A stretch of 64,000 bases of DNA from Symbiodinium natans (lineage: Eukaryota > Sar > Dinophyceae > Suessiales > Symbiodiniaceae), in the NCBI GenBank assembly GCA_905221605.1, contig CAJNDS010000137.1, positions 153,834 to 217,833 of the forward strand, in the 5' to 3' direction. Below the pieces are notes generated by a model that ran no database searches, was not told the DNA's origin, and saw only the letters and a list, made by a program, of their open reading frames with translations. This document shows positions 58,001 to 64,000 of this stretch, in pieces (within the stretch, counting starts at the first letter, position 1; every line of letters begins with the position of its first letter). The translations under genes were made by a program, and so were the position numbers.

Positions 58001-58447
58001 CTCATTGCGAAAGTGAGGCTCGACATGTTGATGCCCGGTGTAGGGTATATAGGGTTCACAGGACAGGGTTCACAATAGATGCCATGAAGCAGCGGTTTGC
58101 TACTTTCTAGCGCAACCCGAACCCCAAACCCTAAAGAATGAGCAGCTACCTGGCCGGTGCAAACACTAAGCCCTCGCCAGGTCGCCACCGGCCTGGCTGA
58201 GTTTGTCACGAGCAAGATGCTTCTAGACCATTTTGAAACTAGGACCCAGAGTGGGCCCTTATTCCCGTTTTTTAGGTGTTAGGGGTTAGGGGTTTAGGTT
58301 CCCTTCGAAGCCGCTTGAACCCAGAAAAGGCACCCTGTTTCTTCCTAGGTTACTCCTGGGTCTAGGAACAGAACTGGTTTTCAACTCGCAGATCTAGTAC
58401 TGGACTATAAAGGGACTGCCATTTCTTTACGGGAGCTGTATCCCTAA
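58001..58447 (+). CDS. Three exons at the 3' end of an unknown gene
   Basis: Exon 58001-58039 (after GCTCAG, phase 0; LIAKVRLDMLMPG, frame open further upstream as SWLSYAQ), exon 58181-58242 (VATGLAEFVTSKMLLDHFET) and exon 58366-58447 (NRTGFQLADLVLDYKGTAIS then LRELYP). All joins keep frame. The first intron is GTAGGG...CAG/G; the second is a complete family D element with GA-AG borders. The stop TAA is made by a CCC-TAA of the following telomere-type tract. No family recognised. Confidence 0.75.
58243..58365 (+). mobile_element. Introner-like element D (copy 1) = GA-AG intron
   Basis: 123 bp. It begins GACCCAGAGTGGGCCC and ends TTACTCCTGGGTCTAG before G. The terminal arms GACCCAG and CTGGGTC are complementary, and CTAG stands on both sides (58239-58242 and 58362-58365). 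Removing it joins HFET-R-NRTG without a frame change in a 48-codon open frame. Confidence 0.85.
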
Positions 58448-58567
58448 ACCCTAAACCCTAAACCCTAAACCCTAAACCCTAAACCCTCAGCAGCCAAGGC
58501 TTGCCACAGGAACTCTCGCCTGCGTGCTGATGATGTCGGCCCTGCACCACGCGCGCGTTCGGGAGGA

Positions 58568-58656
58568 GGTCCTGCGACACTTGGTAGGGTTTAGGGTTTA
58601 GGGTTTAGGGTTTAGGGTTTAGGGTTTAGGGTTTAGGGTTTAGGGTTTAGGGTTTA
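58568..58656 (+). repeat. Telomere-type (TTTAGGG)n tract
   Basis: About 12 perfect units; it is followed directly by CCCAGTG and a B element. Confidence 0.9.
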
Positions 58657-58664
58657 GCCCAGTG

Positions 58665-58762
58665 GTACCCTTTACCCTTTTTTTGGGTTGTGGGTTCCCT
58701 TACCAAGTAACCAACCAAAAAAAGGGTGCCCCTATTATAATATGGTTACTGGAGCTACTAAG
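58665..58762 (+). mobile_element. Introner-like element, family B (copy 5, most complete)
   Basis: 98 bp. Starts GTACCCTTTACCCTTTTTTT; the inner arm AACCAAAAAAAGGGTGCCCC is its complement; it ends ATATGGTTACTGGAGCTACT AAG before G. GT-AG/G borders. Confidence 0.7.
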
Positions 58763-58925
58763 GACAGCAGGAGTCGGTCCTGGAGGGCCTGAGTCTCCAA
58801 GTGCGCCAGTCAAGGCCATCCCCTGGCGATTTGAAAAGGAAGGCATCCAAGAAGAGCGAGGCCTCAAGTGGATCCACCATTTGGGTGTGATCAAATTTAG
58901 AAGCCCAGGCGAGCTCCCGGCTCAG
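58763..58925 (+). CDS. Exon, unknown protein (54 codons)
   Basis: From CTACTAAG/G (end of the B element) to GGCTCAG/GTATGC. Reads TAGVGPGGPESPSAPVKAIP, WRFEKEGIQEERGLKWIHHL and GVIKFRSPGELPAQ. A family A element starts 10 bp into the next intron. Strong case: inverted-repeat elements on both sides. Confidence 0.7.
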
Positions 58926-58934
58926 GTATGCATT

Positions 58935-59034
58935 GGGATGTTCCCCCCTTATGCTAAGAGTCCTTAATAGGGATCATCATCATGCCTCCTACTAGAAGCC
59001 CCATTAAGGACTGCTAGTATCAGGGGAGCATCCC
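58935..59034. mobile_element. Inverted-repeat element, family A (copy 4)
   Basis: Left arm GGGATGTTCCCCCCTTATGC and AGAGTCCTTAATAGGG; right arm CCATTAAGGACTGCTAGTAT and CAGGGGAGCATCCC. 100 bp, arms complementary over ~30 bp with few mismatches. Confidence 0.75.
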
Positions 59035-59098
59035 AAAGCATGAATCCCAGGGCTCCCAGTGCCAGTCTTTTTGCGATTTTTTGGCGCAGGGGGAGGGA

Positions 59099-59127
59099 GG
59101 GGAGGGGGGGGGGGGGGGGGGGGGGGT
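59099..59127. repeat. Poly(G) run
   Basis: G-rich sequence ending in a run of more than 20 G. The length may be unreliable in the assembly. Confidence 0.8.
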
Positions 59128-59251
59128 TTCGGCGTTCAGCCTGAGCCCGTGAAGCAAACCAAACCCTAAGGGTTTAGGGTTTAGGGTTTAGGGGTTTAGG
59201 GTTTAATCCCTAAACCCTGAGCAATAAACCCTAAACCCTAAACTTTCTCAG

Positions 59252-59329
59252 CAGCTGACATCTAAGGTCTTGGTGGGCGGGGTGGATGGCCGAAGTAGGG
59301 CAGCCCTAAGCCCACAGCATCACGGGTAG
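59252..59329 (+). CDS. Candidate terminal exon
   Basis: After TTCTCAG, phase 0: QLTSKVLVGGVDGRSRAALS then PQHHG and TAG, followed at once by TTTAGGG. Confidence 0.5.
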   Translation, partial: QLTSKVLVGGVDGRSRAALSPQHHG

Positions 59330-59368
59330 TTTAGGGTTTAAGGCTTAGGGCCGTCGGATCGTTGCCAG

Positions 59369-59532
59369 AAGGCGGTGTGCAGAAACTCCTGAAAGGGCTA
59401 TGCTCCACCCCTCCCAGTGCGCCCAATGAATTTCTTTTTATCTCTTGGCTCCGGAGCTTTTTCGCAGCAACCACGCCATTTAAGAGCGATGGGTATGACA
59501 CGGTCACGCGGATTCGTGGGATTTCTGGATAA
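59369..59532 (+). CDS. Candidate terminal exon
   Basis: After TTGCCAG: GGVQKLLKGLCSTPPSAPNE, FLFISWLRSFFAATTPFKSD and GYDTVTRIRGISG with TAA. The minus strand is also open here, with a less likely composition. Confidence 0.5.
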
Positions 59533-60057
59533 CATTCGACATCTGAACCCAGCCCAACAGTCAAACCCTCCACACAATATACCAGGGGGCCCTCAAAAGT
59601 TATCCCCCTGTTTCCTTATCAAGAACCCTAAACCCTAAACCCTAAACCTTAAACTTTGTAAAAAGGCTCTGAGCCATGATGTCAAACCTAAACTCGGCGC
59701 CCTGTAGGCCCCGTAGGCTTACACCCCTAAACAGTGCTAGAAGCCTTCAAGGACCTCAGCAGGTTTAGGGTTTACGGTTTTGGATTAGGGTTTAGGGTTT
59801 CGGGTTTAGGGTTTAGGGTTTAGGGTTTAGGGTTTAGGGTTTAGGGTTAGTAAGCCCCGTTAGCTTCAGGCGAACCCTAAACCGCTCAGCAACCCCAAAC
59901 TCTAAATCCTAAACCCTAGAACCCGAAGACACGCGCTCGGCTCGACCAGGAGCCTAGGATTTAGGGTTTAGGGTTTAGGGTTTAGGGTTTAGGGCTAGTC
60001 CTAAACCCTACAAGGCCCAGGCTAAGAGGTTGGGAGGGTTTAGGGTTTAGGGTTTAG

Positions 60058-60600
60058 GGTTCAGCGTCGTTGGGGTTGAAGACTGCCAGGGAGCATCTCC
60101 TACAATTTTCAAATCTGGGTTGAAGAGTTGAAATGTTAAGTTCTTGAATCCGTGGACGCGTCGGCTTTGAAAAGCAGACCGGCAGGACGTGCGCAGCAGG
60201 TGCTGGGTTCTTGTCAAGGACAACAAACTTCCAGAATATGATAATTTCATGTAAGTCCTTTAGATCAAGAACCCAGAAGATTGGAATGAGAACTTGACAG
60301 AAGTTCCTTGTAGCAAGAGCCCAGAAGTAGTGAAATGATGGAAGTTCACGTCGAACTCATCTTCCCGACTAGCGAGTGGCTCTGAATCGGGAGCCTCGGT
60401 GGTAGGTTTTACCCTCGCCGAGGCCTCCCTTTCAGGATCATTGTCCGAACTTTGTTCTGACCCGCGGGAGCCCGCGAATCTTATCGCTGCTGGGTCACCC
60501 TTTCAGGATCCCTGTCCGAAATTTTCCTAGATGCACATCCGAGCGCAATTCCTGATTTTCAAGCAAGCATCGTCGACTATGCTGACGAATGCTCGAATGC
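60058..60600. other. Non-repetitive 540 bp stretch without a clear gene
   Basis: Free of telomere units. It contains two related segments, CCTTTCAGGATCATTGTCCG (60427-60450) and CCTTTCAGGATCCCTGTCCG (60500-60520), each followed by AA-TTT-TTC. A minus frame of 67 codons is not convincing. It could be a 3' UTR or a non-coding RNA. Confidence 0.4.
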
Positions 60601-60692
60601 ATTAAGCCCTAAACCCTAAACCCTAAACCCTAAACCCTAAACCCTAAACCCTAAGCAAGGCGCGGCTCGGGTTGAGCTTACAGAGTTTTCAG

Positions 60693-60730
60693 GCTACGAG
60701 TCGAGCCACCCAGTTTACCTTGAATCCTAA
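60693..60730 (+). CDS. Candidate terminal exon, very short
   Basis: After TTTTCAG: YESSHPVYLES and TAA; the frame is open upstream (RVELTEFSG). Confidence 0.35.
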
Positions 60731-61148
60731 GCCATGGGCTCATGCAGGGTTTAGGGTTTAGGGTCTAGGGTCTAGGGCTTAGGGTTTAGGTTTAGGGGTC
60801 CATATGTAAGCCCTGACAACATTTCCCCTCATGGGAGAGCATAGTCATAAACATCCTGTTCCCCGAAATCAGTCTTATAGGATCCCTACTTGGAACCTAC
60901 ACGTCACCGCAATCGGTGAGTGTATAATTATGGCTCCTTATAAGTCTTGGTGAGTGTATGTTTTGAGTGTCCGTTTGGTGGTACCCTGAACCCGAAGCCC
61001 TAAGCCCGAAACCGCAAACCCTAAGCCCGGCTCTGGGGGGCAAAAAAAACCCTAAACCCTACTGTTGTTACCCAAACCCTACACCCTAAGCCCTTAACAC
61101 GAAACCGTACTTCCCCTGAACCCTAAACCCTAAACCCTAAACCCTAAA

Positions 61149-61257
61149 CCCTACTTCTGTTAACTCGATCCCGAGCTTCTATGCCATCCTTCCTTATCGT
61201 TTCGGGCCATCGGCTGATCCTCTGTATCTCTTGACGCTGAGCGCTGCTGCCTCCTGA
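61149..61257 (+). CDS. Candidate terminal exon
   Basis: The frame reads VNSIPSFYAILPYRFGPSAD then PLYLLTLSAAAS and TGA. It follows a (CCCTAAA)n tract without a clear AG. Confidence 0.4.
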
Positions 61258-61619
61258 ATCCGTTTTCCTTTTTTCCAGGGTTTTAGGGTTCCGAAGCCCT
61301 AATCCCTAAACCCTAAACCCTAAACCCTAAACGTTGGCACTTGGGGAGTCTTTGGGGGGCTATTCGCAACCCAGGTCCCCTTCGACGTTCCAAACCCTTA
61401 CACCCTAGAGCCAGAGACCGTGATGCTGTACAAAAAGGGTTTAGGGTTTAGAGTTTAGGGTTTAGGGTTAGGGTTTAGGCCCTACACCCTAAACCCTCAA
61501 CCCTAAGCCTAATCCCTCAACCCTAAACCCTAAAACCTAGTGTTTAGGATCCATCCCCTAGAAGGGCCCTAAGAACCACCCTCAGGCTTGAAATCCCGAA
61601 ACCGTGAGCCCTGCGCCCT

Positions 61620-61678
61620 AAGCCCGCGAACGCAGCCACTTCTTCATGAGGGCCCTTGAAGCCCTCCTGAGGCATTAA
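61620..61678 (+). CDS. Candidate terminal exon
   Basis: The frame reads ARERSHFFMRALEALLRH and TAA after CCCTAAGCCCG. Short but helical. Confidence 0.35.
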
Positions 61679-61805
61679 AAGCTCAGTTCAGGGAGTTTTA
61701 CGCCTTAAGAATTTTGGCTTCTTCGGAGCGTATAGAAATTGAATAGGATGTGGGCCCAAACCGCTTTAGGGTTTAGGATTTATGGTTTGCTCAAGCACCC
61801 CTCCG

Positions 61806-61899
61806 CGCAAGAGAGTGTGGACCAGCCACGTGTGGCCGAAGCCGCGTCTAGAGTCCCGAATTCGGGTTTGCCTTGTGTGCGTGACGGCCTGGCGGAAGG
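61806..61899 (+). CDS. Exon, unknown protein
   Basis: After GCTCAAG: HPSAQESVDQPRVAEAASRV, PNSGLPCVRDGLAE and G before GTTTGGGGTTAAGGG. Another case where the donor lies in the repeat edge. Confidence 0.5.
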
Positions 61900-62210
61900 G
61901 TTTGGGGTTAAGGGTTAGGGTTTAGGGTTTAGGGTGTAGGGTGTAGGGTTTGGGGTTTAGGGCTTATAGGGTTAAGTTTTAAGGGTTATATCCTCCCCTG
62001 CTCAGTGGTTCGCCGCACTGCAATTTGTCCGCATTAGTTTTGTTTAGACGATGTCAGGACCTGATCAACGGGGACCCGTTGACTTCCTTGATAGAGCCCT
62101 GCAAACTAGTCTTGAACACTAGATTAAAGCCGACAAGCCGGAACAGTAACAGGGTTGGGACTTTTTTCCGGATGTTCTTTAAGCTCAAAAAATGTCGTGG
62201 CTATGAGGGC

Positions 62211-62214
<4 letters not shown>

Positions 62215-62250
<36 letters not shown>

Positions 62251-62600
62251 CGCCTTGGCGCGGGAGGTGACCCTCGAGCCCCAAAGAAAGAGAGACAGGG
62301 ACAGGGAGAGGGAGAGTGAGAGCGAGAAAGTCGTGTATGGGCTACGGGGCAACCCCGTAGGGAGACGGAGAGAGGGAGAAAGAGAGAAGGAGAAGAGAGA
62401 AAGAGAGAAAGAGAGAACGAGAGAAAGAGAGACAGAGAGAAAGGAGAGAAAGAGAGAAAGAGAGAAAGAGAGAAAGAGAGAAAGAGAGAAAGAGAGAAAG
62501 GAGAGAAAGGAGAGAAAGGAGAGAAAGGAGAGAAAAGAGAGAAAAGAGAGAAAAGAGAGAAAGGAGAGAAAGGAGAGCAAAGAGAGAGGCGGAGAGAAGG
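62215..62600. repeat. Purine-rich GAGA/GAAA microsatellite
   Basis: (GA)n, then (GAGAGAAA)n and (GAGAAAG)n for ~385 bp with two short interruptions. The long Arg/Glu/Lys open frame over it is a product of the repeat. Confidence 0.9.
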
Positions 62601-62707
62601 CAGGCGGGGACCGAAAGGAGATTCTAAACCCTAAATGCCCCGCACACCCTAAGCACCCAGATGTACATATTCAACTCCTGGTTTAGGGTTCGGGTTTCCG
62701 GTTTCAG

Positions 62708-62818
62708 CCGGCAGTCGTTGCGCTACCGGGGCACCGACAGAGGGGCTGCCTGTAGGCTCCTGATTCTGGTCCGCGACCGTGGACTTGCTGCCAACAGTTT
62801 CGCAATAAGAGCTATAGG
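62708..62818 (+). CDS. Exon, unknown protein
   Basis: After GGTTTCAG: RQSLRYRGTDRGAACRLLIL, VRDRGLAANSFAIRAI and GG before GTTTAGGG. Good coding character; telomere tract as donor. Confidence 0.65.
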
Positions 62819-62894
62819 GTTTAGGGTTTAGGGTTTAGGGTTTAATAAAACCCTAAACCCTAAAACCCTAAGCCCTAAAGCTCTTAAGCTCCAG

Positions 62895-62966
62895 TCTGAG
62901 CAGAGGCACACGGGCTCCCGAAGCAAAATCCTGGCGGCCCAGATCCTGCTTCAAGCATTGCGGTAG
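62895..62966 (+). CDS. Candidate terminal exon
   Basis: After CTCCAG, phase 0: SEQRHTGSRSKILAAQILLQ then ALR and TAG. It follows (CCCTAAA)n. Confidence 0.5.
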   Translation, partial: SEQRHTGSRSKILAAQILLQALR

Positions 62967-63129
62967 CAAATCTCTGCAGCGAGTGCGTCTCAAGATGCGA
63001 GGCGTTAGTTGCTCAACCCTGATTTAGGGTTTCTAGGGTTTAGGGTTTAGGGTTTAGGGTTTAGGGTTTAGGGTTTAGGGTTTAGTGTTTAGGGTTTAGG
63101 GTTTAGGGTTTAGGGTTTAGGGGGCTCAG

Positions 63130-63249
63130 AGCTTGCGACTCCTGAAGCGCAAACCCCCCTGCCCATCCCGCCAAATCTTCGGCAGAAACCTGCATCACAC
63201 CATGACGCACTGGTTCGCATCCCGGCTTCTCTCGGCAATGCCGAGTGGG
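63130..63249 (+). CDS. Exon, unknown protein (40 codons)
   Basis: From GGCTCAG to AGTGGG/GTTTAGGG, phase 0 both ends. Reads SLRLLKRKPPCPSRQIFGRN, LHHTMTHWFASRLLSAMPSG. Here (TTTAGGG)n lies upstream too. Confidence 0.6.
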
Positions 63250-63303
63250 GTTTAGGGCTTTTATTTCCTTTTTTCTGGTCAGGGCTGCATGTGAACAGTA
63301 GCC

Positions 63304-63438
63304 GGTGAACTCAGCAATGCTCCCCATGAGGGAGCGATCATCGACCTAGGCTTGCACGAAGGTGAGGACGAACTATCCAGGAAGATGCTCAAGTACATCG
63401 CAGGGCAAGGGAACCTTACGAATGCATTGAATGGTTGA
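63304..63438 (+). CDS. Candidate terminal exon
   Basis: After AACAGTAG: GELSNAPHEGAIIDLGLHEG, EDELSRKMLKYIAGQGNLTN and ALNG with TGA. Well formed; the composition change begins just after the stop. Confidence 0.55.
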   Translation, partial: GELSNAPHEGAIIDLGLHEGEDELSRKMLKYIAGQGNLTNALNG

Positions 63439-64000
63439 GCCTCGGTTTGCACATCAAGTTGCATATGATACTAGAAGCATCGGATGGTCCGAAGTTAACG
63501 AGAACCTATTTTCATCGGTTGGATCTGTATATTGTATAATTTCGATCGACTATGTACCTTTCGTATTGGATATCCCCTCGGAGATGAGATTTATGAGCTA
63601 TATTGCTGAATTCGGATTGTTAATCAGAAAATCGATCAGTGCTCCCAAAAACACCAATTCACTACGAAATCTTCATAAAACCGATGATCTTTTCTAAAGA
63701 GACCCTTCCAATTTCTAGTTGGAAAATCATAATTTCGGATATTTCAAATCTCGATTAATGATAGGAATGATTATTAGTGAAAATGGAAGCATCTCTAATT
63801 TATTGGGATTGACGAATTATTCTTAGAAATTCGTGATCTTGCACTTATTATCGAAATATTTGAATGTCTATATTTATTATTTTCAACTATTATTCGATGT
63901 CTATTATATATCGAATCTTCAATAATTTGATCTCTTTCTTATTATTGGGAAATCTTATATATATTTCAAATCTTCTTTATAAAAGATAAAATTAGATGCT
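63439..64000. other. AT-rich island, unknown origin
   Basis: From about 63440 the sequence changes from ~50% GC to roughly one third GC, without any telomere unit or element arm to the window end. A + frame 63431-63697 (FSSVGSVYCIISIDYVPFVL, EMRFMSYIAEFGLLIRKSIS) is open for 88 codons. It looks organelle-like (plastid or mitochondrial insertion) or is an assembly join; I could not identify a gene. Confidence 0.5.

Noticed and set aside
62213-62686. 157-codon Arg/Glu/Lys-rich frame and its 131-codon Ser/Leu antisense frame
   Set aside because: Both follow from the GAGAAA repeat; no codon bias or flanking splice logic.
1-64000. Search by eye for tRNA, rRNA, or a relic dinoflagellate spliced leader
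   Set aside because: No cloverleaf with conserved loop bases, no rRNA-like block and no convincing spliced-leader relic were found; a covariance-model search would be needed to exclude them.

Overview
The window looks like nuclear DNA of a dinoflagellate, most likely of the Suessiales/Symbiodiniaceae type. I infer this from five things: a TTTAGGG/CCCTAAA telomere-type heptamer interspersed over almost the whole length in both orientations; very short exons in long introns; non-canonical GA-AG (and probably GC-AG) splice borders followed by G, besides GT-AG; many ~80-200 bp inverted-repeat elements that coincide with introns (introner-like); and a LINE with an RNase H domain upstream of its endonuclease and reverse transcriptase. 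No bacterial operon, rRNA, tRNA or CRISPR was seen. I do not name a species.

Layout. 0-5.4 kb: exons on + of a gene with a TraB-like motif, in telomere-repeat introns. 5.7-13.5 kb: one almost complete but frame-broken LINE with telomere repeats on both sides. 13.5-17.2 kb: scattered + exons. 17.7-19.4 kb: a three-exon ankyrin-repeat gene whose introns can be solved exactly; both are GA-AG. 19.7-31 kb: about twenty exon islands, mostly on +, including a neprosin-like gene at 27.3-28.1 kb. 31.2-33.0 kb and 38.2-40.8 kb: two diverged copies of one duplicated segment. 33.2-37.5 kb: an island without introns or telomere repeats that encodes membrane-protein (XK-related-like) and leucine-rich-repeat-like sequences with broken frames. 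41-63.4 kb: exon islands, with at least seven families of inverted-repeat elements between them. 63.44-64.0 kb: an abrupt change to AT-rich sequence of unknown origin.

How it works together. Most islands of 60-200 bp are open in one frame with protein-like composition and lie between AG and GT/GC/GA. Downstream of the island there is usually (TTTAGGG)n, often giving GTTTAGGG as the donor itself; upstream there is usually (CCCTAAA)n. Many introns therefore begin with one strand of the repeat and end with its complement, so the pre-mRNA could pair the two ends. The inverted-repeat elements show the same geometry at smaller scale, and four of them (at 830, 17837, 27445 and 58243) can be aligned with target duplications and/or an intact reading frame. 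The duplicated segment shows telomere-type tracts present in one copy and absent from the other, so these tracts move or expand inside genes.

Limits. All exon borders come from reading frames and splice dinucleotides only; no transcript was available. Short open islands can be chance, and I could not assign most of them to families or join them into whole genes. Stretches not listed are mostly degenerate telomere-type repeat with no other recognisable feature.
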